Below are positions 1 to 11,089 of a stretch of 64,000 bases of DNA, in pieces; position 1 is the stretch's first letter; every line of letters begins with the position of its first letter. Source of the stretch: Orychophragmus violaceus (Eukaryota; Streptophyta; Magnoliopsida; Brassicales; Brassicaceae). The position numbers were made by a program, and so were the translations under genes. The stretch is from assembly GCA_030180135.1 (NCBI GenBank), contig CM058230.1:18291082-18355081 (forward strand). Reading direction: 5' to 3'. The notes under the pieces were generated by a model. The model had not been told where the DNA came from. It made no database searches and saw only the letters and a list, made by a program, of their open reading frames with translations.

Positions 1-2970
1 CAAAGCTCTCTCCTCTCTCTAGATTCATCTGGAAAACCCAGAAAATCCCTATGAATCTTTAAAGAAACTCAAGAATATTCAAAGTGTTCTTGAGTGTTCA
101 TAATACCTCCAAACACAAGAATAGCCACAACTCTTTCATTATAAACCCAAATCCACTTCTGCAAAGCACAGTAGCTTCCTCTCTCCCTCCTCTACAACCA
201 CCAGCCAGCCATCCATCACCGCCGTCGCCGGATCTCACCGTAATCTGGCCAGAGATCCACCGCAGCTAGGGTTTCTTTGGTTCTCTCTCTTCCTTCACCA
301 GATCTTGGTCTTTTGAATCTACCAATGGCCAGATATCTTCCTTCCGGTCAGTTTTATGGGTGGATCTTCGTCTGAGTCGCCGGAAAAAGGGGTGAACCGA
401 CCGGTCAACGCCGGACCACCGTCGGTCAACGCCGGAAAAGTTACCGGAATCTTCTCCTCCGCCGTCTCTCTCTTCCGTCGGTTCACTAGTGTTGGTTTAG
501 CATTGGTTTGGTTCAAGATTGAAGCTAGTTTGGTTTGATTTGAGTCGGTTTAGGTTAACCGGTCAACCCGGTCAATGGTTAACTCAAAATCGGTTTAACC
601 TAACCGGTTCAATTGGAAACCGGTTCAGAAGGTCGGTTCGATTGCATCGGTTCAGTTGGTTCAGAGTGGTCAACAGGTTCAAGATTGGTCAAAGTCAAAG
701 TCAACGGTCAAAGTCAATGCCGGTCAATGATGTGGTTAACGCCGGTCAACGCGTTGACTCCGACCAGTCTTCATCCGCGGTTTGTGTACGGGTGTTCGGG
801 AAGCTTCGGAGTTTGTGGTCGGGTATTCGGGAGGTTTGGGTTTAGTTCGGGGTATAAGGAAGTCGTATCCGCATCCGTGCCGTTCATTCCGACCGAAATC
901 ACTTTGAGTTGTCTCAAACACCGTAGTTAGACGCATGTAGATCGAGAAATGATAAACCGTAGAATTAGGGTTTGCACCCGGATGTGATTTGATTGTGTTT
1001 GAGAATCGAATTAACTGATTAACGATAAACCGGTTAGGGTTTAAGACGCATGATAGGATCATAAGAATTAAACGGATTAAACCGGTTGTGTGCTGCTAGG
1101 TTGATAGAACCGTTGATGGTTGCATGCATATAGCCGTGGCATGATAGGGCCGTATATGCATACATATGTATTTAAAGGATGGTATCGAATGAATCTAAGT
1201 ACGGGAATTAAGATGGTTTTAACATATGGAATTAAACCTAGCGAACGTATGGTGTATGGATGGATATTGGGAGTAGGTTTAATAAGAGTTACAAAGAAGA
1301 AATGAGTGAAGTAAATGAATGATGAGACGTCGGGGAGTTTAGTAAGCTACTAGCTCTAAACCAACGGATCGGGGATTTAATAAAAGATACTTAGAAAAGG
1401 TTAAGAAAAGGGAACGTGATATGATTGGTGAACCGTCTATGGATTAGCAATCCGCTAATCCAAGGTAGCGGACGTTAATGAGTTGTGAGCCGTCTACGGA
1501 TTAGCAATCCGTTAATCCGAGGTAGCGGACGTGAACTGGTTAAAAGACTGTAGAAACCCTAATAGGCTTGGTTGTGTGGTGATGGTGTTGTTGTATTGTT
1601 GTGTGGTTGATGTTGAGCTTTTGTGCATGCATGTTAGATTGTCTCGGTGTTGGGCCGAGAAATCCGTGTGGATACTTAACTAGGTCACGGGACCGGTTAA
1701 GTCGTAGTTGCTGACTCGGTATGGTGCCGAGTCAGAGCGGTGGTGTTGGCGTGTATGTGTAGACTTGCGGGAAGGGGTGTTGAGATTGTTGTTGAGTAAT
1801 GATTGAGTATGATTGCTAGAGTCCGAGCGAGTCTGCGTGTTTACATTTCTGCACTAGGACCATAGGGTGCGTTAGATCCCGCAAGTCTAGGTGTTTGGAT
1901 ACGTTCCGGTACTTCCGACCCGATTGGATCCTCGGGTAGTTACATGATCGGACACGTTCCTTCGGGCAGTGGTGCTGGTTATGGTGTTAACCTACTGGGT
2001 GACGCCGGTAGGTGTTTGATTCGGAGAATACGGGGTCATGTCCTAGGGCCGAATCTCATGGAAACTTAGGTTACCGTGGGGTAGCCCGAGTCACTGCGTA
2101 TCGATGGGCTGAGAACAATGTCCTAGGTCGTGAGACTTAGTGTTTACGACTAGGAGTCAGTAGTTACCATGTCGGTAACAGTGGAAACCCGTGGAAGTTA
2201 CCGAGATCGTAAGGGCCCAATGTTGTGTTGGTGTGGTTGGTATTGCGCGATAGATATATCGAGTTTCAATCGAAAGCATGTGCCACAGTGCTTCTGATTT
2301 CCTTAAATCGTTTTCTTTTTCTTTTGGCAAGTGCTTGTGTGTTGTGGGTTTGACACGACGTGGTAGTTTGTGATCGACCGTTTATTATATTAATTGTTAT
2401 TTTGGGATTTTGGGAATGGGAATCTATAGATGATAGATAGAATAGAAGCCGTAGTGGGGAGACAACTCGCTGGGTGATCTTAGATCGCTCATTAGACTCT
2501 TTTGTGTTTTTCAGGTTTAGCAGCGACAGACGCGGGATATCCTCAGTGTAGTTTCGGGATTGCTTGTGGCAGGGTTTTGATTCGATGATTTTGGGTTTTC
2601 TCTCGGTTCGGCTTTGGCGCCATTTTTGTATCGAGAATTGTGTGATGTTCTGATTAATGGCAAATTGTTTGTAAAAATTATTAAACGTTGTGCTTGACTT
2701 TTGATTACTCAGAAATGAATATGTTTCCCTGATATTGTGTTTAGTACGAACCGACACAATTCACGGAAATGGTACAAGTTGTAAAGCTTTGTACTATGGA
2801 AGTGAGAATAGCGGGGTCAAAGAAGGGTTAGTGCTAGTCTTTGTCTCAAACCGATCTGTCTCTGGCTTCTTCTTGTGGCGAACCTTTCCTGTTTGACTTG
2901 CTCCGGTTTGATCGGTTATATTCTTGTTTGATTATTGGCCGGTCAACGGATAATGGGAAAGAGCGTTACA
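1..2970 (+). mobile_element. LTR of a Ty3/gypsy-type retrotransposon (solo or partial, left end outside window)
   Basis: The segment is GC-richer than its surroundings and has no long reading frame. It ends GAGCGTTACA at 2961-2970. Its reverse complement, TGTAACGCTC, is the usual LTR start of many plant gypsy elements, and a LINE reading frame resumes exactly at 2971, so 2970 is an insertion boundary. The first 300 bases look like a transcribed leader (CT-rich, then GGGTTTCTTTGG), which suggests plus orientation. Short motifs of the type CCGGTTnAA and GGTCAACnCCGG recur through 390-760. The left end, and hence the target-site duplication, lies outside the window. The LTR identity is inferred from the boundary and from composition; family not determined. 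Confidence 0.55.
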
Positions 2971-3356
2971 CCTGGTCTGCTACTGGATCTTAAGGGACCA
3001 CACAGGCAAAGCATTATGGATGGGTGCTAAAAAACTGCCAAGACTGAGATCTCCAATAGAAATTGAAACAGAAGCTTTAAGATGGGCATGCCTATGTCTT
3101 AAAAGATTTAACTACCGAAAAATCATACTGGAATCAGACTCTCAAAATCTAATCAACACAATTGCAAAGAGAGAGGAGCGTCCGAACCTAAATGCATATG
3201 TAAAGGATTGTCTTCACCTGCAGAAGAAGCTTTGAAGATCTCAAATTGGTTTTTATTGGAAGAGATATAAATATGGTGGCTGATAGAATAGTTAAGGAAT
3301 CATCCTCATTGGAGAACAATATTCCTAAGTTATATTCTGTAATGCTTTTCTGTTAA
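2971..3356 (+). pseudogene. LINE ORF2 RNase H domain, 3' remnant
   Basis: The plus strand reads W-I-L-R-DHTGKALWMGAKK, then ETEALRWACLCLK and ILESDSQNLINTI, which is the plant LINE-type RNase H fold (RVT_3). After a frame change at about 3234 it continues VADRIVKESSS and stops at 3356. The conserved acidic positions (E of ETEAL, D of ESDS) are visible. The upstream ORF2 is missing because the LTR at 1-2970 interrupts it. Not functional. Confidence 0.75.
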
Positions 3357-4440
3357 ATTCTCTAATTAACATTTGCAACGCTTATACCTCACTTCATGAT
3401 TCGAAAATAAAATCTTGAATGATCTTATATCCTTATTTTATTACTTATTCTCCTCATTGCAGAAGCCTTGTTACGTACGTAGAAGGAGAGATCAACAATC
3501 TTGAAAATAACCCAAGCTTGCACGAAATTGGAAATTGTGCATATTCCGGCCCGAGAAACAAAGTAAACCGAGCGTGGGCTTAGAACCTTCATAAATTCAT
3601 TATTTTAGGGGCCGAAATATAAAAGAAAACAACAATCGGTTCTATCGACATATCAAAAGTTCGACTTCGACATTTCACTACATCTTTTTAATAATTAGTT
3701 GAGTGACTTGTGTGCTTTTAATTGATGCATTTTGATCTTGCAAAGAGTTGGAAAGCCAGTTGTTATATATGGGTTTAGAACCCAATCTCTTTAGAAGGAT
3801 TCAATACTTATTCTTTCGACAAATGGTCGGTCCAACAAAAACAAACTCGGTCCACATGAAAAAAGCCCAAACAACACACCAAAACCGAATTCATTACCAA
3901 ACAGCTCGGCTCGCGGTCTCGGATCGGCTCGGCTACACTAACAAACAAAGATGGCCTCGGCTTGGTCCATCTCGTCATCAAGTACGGCCCATCCGCACGA
4001 GCTCGACAAAGAGTCAACGGCCTGTAAAAAGTACGACCGTATTTACTATAATAGGAGTCGTCACTGTATATTAATGTAACTTTTGGGGATTTGTGCACTT
4101 TTCACCACTATTCTCTCTAGAGTAAATCTCCTGAATTCTAACCCGAGCTCGTCTTTTGACTTGCTTGGACTCTATTTGACATCTAAATACGAAACACGAT
4201 CGTTCCCGAACAACTCGCTCTCTCATGTTCGTTCCCGAACTTAGTCAGTTCATCTCTAAGATAAACTTTGACCCACTCGTCCCCGAACGCGTCATCTCTC
4301 CGAACAAGACGAGCATTTAACCTTTGTGACGAACTCGGTTATCACACCAGTTTCGGATTTCATCCAAGTTTGTGCACGAAAATAAAGTTTCTGTAAAAAC
4401 AATTTTCATATCTACCAAACATTTTTTGGTAGTTTGCATA
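3357..4440. other. Unassigned segment, partly LTR-like
   Basis: No convincing gene. From about 3540 to 4370 the DNA is unusually GC-rich for this region and contains repeated CTCG/CCGAAC-type motifs (CGTTCCCGAAC twice, GCTCGGCTCG), resembling an LTR or untranslated leader of a gypsy-like element. The two overlapping frames at 3748-4098 (one per strand) show no domain. No terminal TG/CA pair or target-site duplication could be fixed, so this is only a compositional observation. Confidence 0.3.
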
Positions 4441-4722
4441 TAATATAGAGATTCTCAACGACTAGCAATTAACCCTTTTTTTAATTTAAGGGCATTCAAC
4501 AATTAACCTTTTTAATCCTTTAGGAAGTGGAAGATAGATAAATAACAATGAACAAAATGAATAAATGGTTTTAGCTCTCCTACAAAAACTTATATGCTTT
4601 TTTCGTGTGATTATGATGAAATCTAAACAATTAGGAGGTAAAAAGTTAAAAACTAGTGAATTCAAATTTCTTTTTTACAATAGAATTCACATAACTCCTC
4701 GATACCAAAACCAACATAATAC

Positions 4723-5042
4723 ATAAGAATCTCATGTTCCAGGAATTCATCCGACTGTCCACTTTAGTTTCCAAACACTTCAATGTTTCTATTTTGGATT
4801 TAAAAAAAAGTTTCTGACAGGCATAAATAGATATTATTTTCTCTTTCTCTTTTCTCGGATCAAAGAAAATCCCAAAAAGAAATCAACATAATTCGCAACA
4901 TGAATCATGTATTGAACAAGAAAGAGAAAATAATATCTATTTAGGCCTGCCAGAAACTTTTTTTGATCCAAAATAGAAACATTGAAGTGTTTGGGAACTA
5001 AAGTGGACAGTCGGGTGACTTCCTGGAACATGAGATTCTTAT
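4723..5042. repeat. Long inverted repeat (two ~125-bp arms) at the truncated LINE 5' end
   Basis: Bases 4723-4848 are the near-perfect reverse complement of about 4917-5042, with a few mismatches and indels. The left arm begins ATAAGAATCTCATGTTCC and the right arm ends GGAACATGAGATTCTTAT. The loop is about 68 bases. The right arm encodes part of the LINE (KCLGTKVDSRVTSW...), so the left arm is an inverted duplicate of LINE sequence. A transcript across it would fold into a long, nearly perfect hairpin. Confidence 0.85.
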
Positions 5043-6600
5043 CACAAGGAGGTAAAAAAGTTATGATTAAGTTTGTCCTTATGGCGGTTCCAACATATAC
5101 AATTTCATGTTTCTTGCTTCCTAAAGACATTTATGAAAAAAATTGTTGCCTCACATGCAAAATTTTGGTGGAGAAATCAGTCAACGGGAAAGGGACACAT
5201 TGAAAAGCTTCGAGAAAGATCAATGTTCCCTAGCGAGAAGGAGGCTTAGGATTCAAGGACACTGAGTCTCATAATTTGGCTATGTTGGGCAAACAAATTT
5301 GGAGAATGTCAACGTCACCGGAAATCTTACTTGCTAACGTCTATAAATGGAAATATTTTCCACGCCCATCTCCCATATAAGCAAAACTTGGAAGTATACC
5401 ATCATTTTTTGGAGTATCCATGCATCCCAAGAGTTGATGAAGCATGGATGAGAAAAAGGTGGGAAATGTAAGCCTGCTAAGGATCTTTAAAGACCCATGG
5501 CTACCAACTTGTCCACCTAGACCCCCGAGACCACTTCACGGTATTGAGACTGGAGATATCTCCATGATGATGATGATAAAGGATTGGGATTCAGATGAAT
5601 GTAAATGGAGTATGATCAAGGAGATCTTCCATGAGGATGATTGGCAGTATATAAGTCAAGTTAAACCAAGCAGAGTAGCTCATATATGAGGCTACTCATG
5701 GATTTTCAAAAATAATGAAGACTACACAGTGAAATAAGGTTATTGGGTTTGGGATCATAAGCTGGACATAAACGTTGAAGAAAAAATATTTTTCTTAACC
5801 CCAATCTGAAACCTATGTTTGCTGACCTATGGAAAGTGGATACAATGTCAAAAATAAATAATTTCTTATGGAGAACTCTGTCTAATTGTCTTCTAGTTGC
5901 TCATAATATGGGAAAGAAAAGGCTGACAAACAATAAGAAATGCCCTGGGTGTGGTGAGGCTGAGGAAGATGTGAATCATGCGCTTTTTATTTGCCCTTTG
6001 CAAGCTATTATGGGTTCTTTCACCAATTGTTGATCTTTTTCCCTGCCCCATTTACATCTATCTATCAAAATATGTTTACGTGCTTGAAAGTGGACAAAGA
6101 GATTCGATATAAGGAAGGGGATTGCCCCAAAAGAGCATGGCCATGGATAATGTGGAGGATTTAAAAGGCAAGGAATGCATTATGCTTATCCTCTGATAAT
6201 TTTGAGGCTGATAAAATTGTTCTTAAAGTCGGTGTAGATGCATAGGAATGGTATGCGGCTCATGAACATCCCAACAAGCAAACCATGTTCCCAAGACAAG
6301 TACCTCGGAGATGGAGTAGACCGGGTAGGAGTAATATGCAATGTTTATGTAGCTTGGAAAGAAGGTCCAGATGTTTGTGGAGTAGGATGGATTCTACGAG
6401 ATGATAGTGGCATGGCTATATGGTTCGGAGCAAATGCTTACCCCATCCCTCTTATCAAGTCTTAAAGCAGAAGCAGCTTCCCTAATCTGAGCTATGTCAT
6501 TTGTTAATAATTTAGGATTTGGGGAGGTACAGTTCCAGTCTGATTGAAAGACTTTGTATCAAGCGATTAAGGAACCGCATTTATGGCCACAATTACAATG
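4905..6600 (+). pseudogene. LINE ORF2 C-terminal half, first part (interrupted by an LTR element)
   Basis: Broken frames in order give the post-RT region (4982-5203: SWNMRFLSQGGKKVMIKFVLMAVPTY, then SCFLLPK); a following region (5260-5690: LAMLGKQIWRM, then DPWLPTCPPRP, CKWSMIKEIF); a zinc-binding RVT region (5815-6033: KINNFLWRTLSNCL, then CPGCGEAEEDVNHALFICPL); and the start of an RNase H domain (6340-6600: GVGWILRDDSG, then QSD). Many stops and frameshifts are present. The 5' side begins in an inverted repeat, and the RT core is absent. The RNase H domain continues at 10503 after a nested insertion. Confidence 0.8.
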
Positions 6601-7571
6601 TTATACTTTTTTTACTCCCAAATCACTCTTTTCTTTCCAAATCACTCAATAAATGATCTCTCACAATAAAACCAATAAAATTAAAACAAAAATCCATCAT
6701 AAGTCCTATCCTAAATCTTGCCAATCAATGCAATTGGCACATGGAAGTGAGTTCTTGTCGTTCTCCTATCAATTCAAAATTTTGCACAAGTTTGCATTAT
6801 CAATAAGAGGCTTTATTCAACAATCAACAAGGGGAAAAGAAAAATGGGTTAAAGTTCAAGGTGAGGGTACCATTAAGTGATGCAAATGGCCAACCAACGC
6901 TTGTAAGGATGTCAAAAGGAATAAGCATGCATGATTGGTTTTAGAGTTACAATTGGTTAGCAATCCAAGTTCCTAGAGAGAGTAATGAAAGTTCAAATTA
7001 AGTCTAATTTCATTAGAGTTGTGTTACAAGAGGTTACAAGCATCAACAAAGAGGTCTAACTTTCAAGCTAGTGAAATCCAAATATGGTGCATCCTTAACT
7101 TCAAATTCACTAAAGTGCATTATACAACTCCTAAAGAGGGCATTAATTCAAGCTCATGAGTTGAAACTCAAATGGAAGTTTCATTAAAACACTTTATGCA
7201 AAATGAAATACAATCCTAAGATATACTAGACTCAATCCTAAAGATGCTAATGCATGATTTGTTTGTGAAAAAATTTCAATTTTTTTTCCTTCAAATTTTA
7301 AGGTTTTATATGCCTTAGATGCATGAATAAGACATAAGGGATGCAAAAGGGAAAATAAGATCACGAACACACATCATTAGCAACTAGTCTCCTCCCCCAA
7401 ACTTAAATCACACAGCCCCTTGTGTGAGAGAAGCAAAAGAAAGAGACCAAAGACTAAATCAAAAATGCAAAATCAAAAACACAAAAGTTGAAGTGTTACT
7501 TGGAGAGTGGAATGGAGAGGAGGAATGGTAGGTGGTGGCATCTTTGATTTGGCATGAGACTTTCCCCAAAC

Positions 7572-8576
7572 TTAGACCATGACATGAACTTCATATTTGG
7601 CATTGAAGTCCTTTTTGCTCAATCCCAAAACTTTTTCCCTACTTCTTTGCATTGACCCCAAAGCTCCCCAAAAGGATAGACATGGAAATTCCTCCCAAGT
7701 GAGGTTGTTTAAATCACTATGTTTGACTATACCTTCACTCTTTTTGTTTAGGGATGTGGCATGAGTTTGTATCACCGGGATCATACTCATCGTAGAACCA
7801 CCACCTAAAATTCTTCATGCTTATATCCTCAAAAGGGATCTTCCTTGAATCATGAAAGCTCAATGGTGTGGTAGAGACTATATCAAGAAGCTTGTGAAAT
7901 TTTTGAGCCATTGGAGATCCATCTTCTTCATCCTCTTTGAATGACTCTTCATTGGGACCCTCTTGTTTCTCCATAAAGTTTCCTCCAATTGGCATTTGCA
8001 TAGGATTTGGTTGCTTTGGACCTTCTTCCATGATTGAAAGCTCATCTTGTGTGCTCTCTTCCTTGATCTCCTTGCACTCAATAACCAATCCATCCTCATA
8101 AATATCTTCCTCATCTCACAACCTCTTATACTCCTTCATTGTTGTTATTGGTTGAATGACCCATTATTTTCTCTTCATTATCCTCTTCTTCATACCTTAC
8201 CACAAGGTTTTCACCAATTTTACAACCAATAAATCATTCAAATTCCTTTATAGTCTCTTCATCTTCTTTCAAGACTCATCTTGGACTTGAGAATTCTCCT
8301 CATGTGTTGGCTCAACAATGTTTGCATCTTGAGGTAAATGAGAAAAATCAGTGTTGATCATCCTTATGCTCTTGTTGTACCTATCTTGTCCTTCCAATGC
8401 CAACCTCTCCGTGTTGAGAAGTTTTTCATCACATGAGATTTGAGAAGAGTGAGTTGCTTCATGCTCATGATCCATTTTCCAATATTGGTATCAATTACCA
8501 TATCCATATTGGTACTCATGAGAAGAGTACTCATTTGGAAGATCACCTTGATAAGTGGATGTGCTTTCAAAACCAT
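7572..8576 (-). pseudogene. Acidic coding remnants of the LTR element, function unknown
   Basis: Minus-strand frames at 8475-8269, 8088-7735 and 7790-7572 appear to be pieces of one interrupted protein. They are rich in E, D, Q and K (ESTQDELSIMEEGPKQ, EDEEDGSPMAQKFHKLLD), with an aromatic patch NFRWWFYDEYDPGD and an ending LSKKDFNAKYEVHVMV. No zinc knuckle, protease or RT motif is visible. They lie between PBS and polypurine-like tract, where gag or an element-specific ORF would be. I do not recognise the family. Confidence 0.35.
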
Positions 8577-8790
8577 GATGACTTGTAGGGTTCCATGTCA
8601 TCTCTCTTTCTTGAGCTTCCAACATACCCCTCAACATTGAAGCTTTCTATGAAGTCATGCTCTCTTCCTTGTGATTTTTACCTTGCAAAAAGAACAAAAA
8701 CTTGAAAGAAAGTTAGTAACCACACAAGTAAAAACAAAATAAAAAATTAGTTTTACGTAGAATCTAAATCCTAATGGCTATTGCTACACC

Positions 8791-8809
8791 TCCCCGGAAA
8801 CAACGCCAT
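8791..8809 (-). other. Primer-binding-site-like sequence of the LTR element
   Basis: The minus strand reads ATGGCGTTGTTTCCGGGGA, close to the TGGCGCCGTTGCCGGGGA segment that follows the 5' LTR in many plant Athila/Tat-type elements. It lies two bases inside the LTR end, where a PBS belongs. The tRNA it would match was not checked. Confidence 0.5.
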
Positions 8810-8811
8810 AT

Positions 8812-10502
8812 TGATGATAGACTTTTATCTAATGATCTAACTCAATTCCTCAAGTCTACTCCTATCATTGTAATACTTAAGGTATCAATCCAGATATGTA
8901 AGAAGAATAACACATTAGGAATGCAAAATAATAATCAATCTAAGCAAAATAGATAAAATAATGTTTAACTAACAATACTAAACAAACTAGAAAGCAAGAA
9001 AGCAAATAAAGAAAGCAAACAAGAAAAGTCAACAAAAATCAACTAAAATTCAACCAACGAAAATGCAAAAAGATTAAGCAAAGAAAGCACTAAACAAGAT
9101 AAAAGATGGGTCTTAGGATGAGGCCATTGAGACTAAATGGTATAGAAACAATCAATGAATCTTCAATCAATCAAACATTGCTAAACAAGGCTAATGATCA
9201 TAATTAAGCTAATCTTATTCCTATGTTCATAACTCCTATGCTAATCATGTAATCATTCAATTCTCATTTGCAAATTACAAGACAATGATGCAATAATATC
9301 CATCAAATACATTTTAGCAAAGTTGATCCTTAGGTTAAGAACACTAATCATTAGACTAATCTAATTTCTTAGCATTAATCCATTTGTTTAATCCATAATC
9401 AAGATCAAATTATTATTTGTGATTAAGAGACAAACAAGCATGCAAATCAAGTTCTCAATTCCAATAATCACCTTAGGCAACTAATCTCTTAAGATTGAAA
9501 ATCCTCTAATTTTTTCATTCAAGCATTTCATCAAACACCTTGTGAGCATAAGAAAGCCTAACATCTAGATTCAACAATTCCTTGCAACCTAGCATAGAGA
9601 ACACCAAATTAGAGAAGGATCATGCATAAATAAGTCCTAAGCATCATTAATCATTTCATAAATCACCTAAATAAACCTCAACCTAAAGATCCAAAAACTC
9701 TAGTCTCTAATCTCCATTGTTCCCACAAAACCCATAAAGATAGTGTAAGATAACAAGACGAGAGAGAGATTAAGAGAAGATATTAACAAAAGATAACAAA
9801 GTACTTATATAAAACTCAAATCAAAGGTTTACAAGTTCCAAAATCATAAACGAAGAGAAAGAAAAACTAAGGCTTAGGTAGCTTAGGGGGTTTTTAATCC
9901 CCAACATGAGTATTTATAAGCAAAGGGTTCGAACCGGGTCAACCCAACAATCTTGGGTCGACCCACAAAAATCTTGGGTAAAAAGGCTGGTCAAAGGATG
10001 GTCAACATAAAATTTTCAGAAATCTGTGTTTCCTAGCGGTTTGCATTTGCCCGTTGGGCAAACCGCTGGACACACACTAAAATCTTTGGAAAATACAACA
10101 GTTTGATTATGCCCGCTACACAAACTGCTGACTAGTAAATCGGCCATAACTTCTCGAGTACAACTTGAAACGCCTTGAAATCACCTCTATTGGAAATCTA
10201 ACTCAACTGGCTACAACTTTCATTTGAAGCTCCAAAGGCTAAATATGAACAAAAGAGCTTCATTTTACTCATCTTTCAAAAATATCATTTTGATCATACA
10301 TCACCATTCATCCAATGACTGCTCCAAAACTCCGAAGTCGTCTAAAAGATACAAGAAAAGACTAATCAATGCAAACTCCTAATTCTAGACTCCTAAACAT
10401 CTAAATGCAATAAAACTCATGAAAACATATACTTATACAATGTTAAAAGCATCAAACATGAACTAAGAACAATCTAAAATGGTTTAAAATATGAGGATAT
10501 CA
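8812..10502 (-). repeat. 5' LTR of the nested non-autonomous element
   Basis: The plus strand starts TGATGATAG at 8812 and ends GATATCA at 10502; on the minus strand the LTR begins TGATATCC and ends TCATCA. It is about 1.69 kb, AT-rich and non-coding. It is placed by the primer-binding-site-like sequence just inside it and by the LINE frame that resumes just outside it. No second copy was found in the window to confirm it by alignment. Confidence 0.55.
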
Positions 10503-10720
10503 AAAGCCAACTCTTTCACTTTGTGGAAAGAGTGCTAATATGTGTGCTGATGTAATTGCAAAAAGGCTTTGTCTTTCGGGTTGTACCAAGCTTGTTTGGA
10601 TTGTAGTACCCTGCCCCATGGTTGTGTCCATTGGTTGAAAGGGAGAAACATTTTGAATTCCTTAGTATTAATTGTTAGTTTGATGGAGAAAAAAGTTTCA
10701 AACAAAAACTCTTTAAAATT
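10503..10720 (+). pseudogene. LINE RNase H domain, second part (continues from 6600)
   Basis: The plus strand reads SFTL, then GKSANMCADVIAKRLCLSGC and W-I-V-V-PCP. This is the C-terminal end of a plant LINE RNase H domain (the SAN-CAD-IAK motif) and the missing tail of the copy at 6340-6600. A single-base frame change separates SFTL from GKSANM. It proves that the 6601-10502 element inserted into an existing LINE. Confidence 0.7.
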
Positions 10721-10830
10721 CATTTAAAAATTAGTGGAAAATTAATTAGCAGCTACACGTAACATATACTATCACATGGCCACACATCTAGACAAAAACT
10801 AATATATTTCTAACTATACAAAATATGGGT

Positions 10831-11039
10831 TGATTGGTGACCCTTTACCGTAGTGGTAAGGGGCTTACCACTTTAACGATTACTAATCATCAAAACGGTA
10901 GCAAAACGATATTAAATTTTTTCTCACTTTTTTCATACCGTTTTCTGCAACTGCTAGTTTTACCTTTTTCATTATTTTTTAAAAATTCACTACTCCCGCT
11001 TACCGCTAAAATTACTATTTCACTTTTATTCACCAATCA
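10831..11039. mobile_element. Possible short MITE
   Basis: The segment is bounded by TGATTGGTGA (10831-10840) and its exact complement TCACCAATCA (11030-11039), about 209 bp apart. Inside are secondary imperfect inverted motifs (TTACCGTAGTGGTAAGGGG near the left, CGCTTACCGCTAA near the right). No target-site duplication was found, so the family is not assigned. The frame across it (10834-11085) is not a credible gene. Confidence 0.35.
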
Positions 11040-11089
11040 GATGCTATATAATTTGCATGATGATATATATCAACTAATAATTTAATAAG

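Larger units (their letters stand above)
6601..10502 (-). mobile_element. Non-autonomous LTR retroelement nested in a LINE
   Basis: LINE RNase H sequence stops at about 6600 and resumes at 10503, so the intervening 3.9 kb is an insertion. Read on the minus strand it has an LTR (10502 to 8812), a primer-binding-site-like sequence (8809-8791), a weak acidic coding region (8576-7572), and a purine-rich tract AAGTTTGGGGGAGGAG near 7410-7390. No protease, RT or integrase was seen, so it must have been mobilised in trans. A 3' LTR at the left end was not recognised; either it was lost or the left boundary is a deletion. Athila/Tat-like affinity is inferred from the PBS motif only. Confidence 0.6.

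Noticed and set aside
613..930. Several ~100-codon frames at the window start
   Set aside because: Low-complexity products from reiterated GGTTnGG words within an LTR; no homology recognised.
2266..2757. 163-codon minus-strand frame
   Set aside because: Composition is typical of non-coding LTR sequence read in reverse (S/T/N/K-rich, no motif), and it lies wholly within the LTR.
3748..4098. Overlapping plus- and minus-strand frames
   Set aside because: No domain, and complementary frames in GC-richer, LTR-like DNA are expected by chance.
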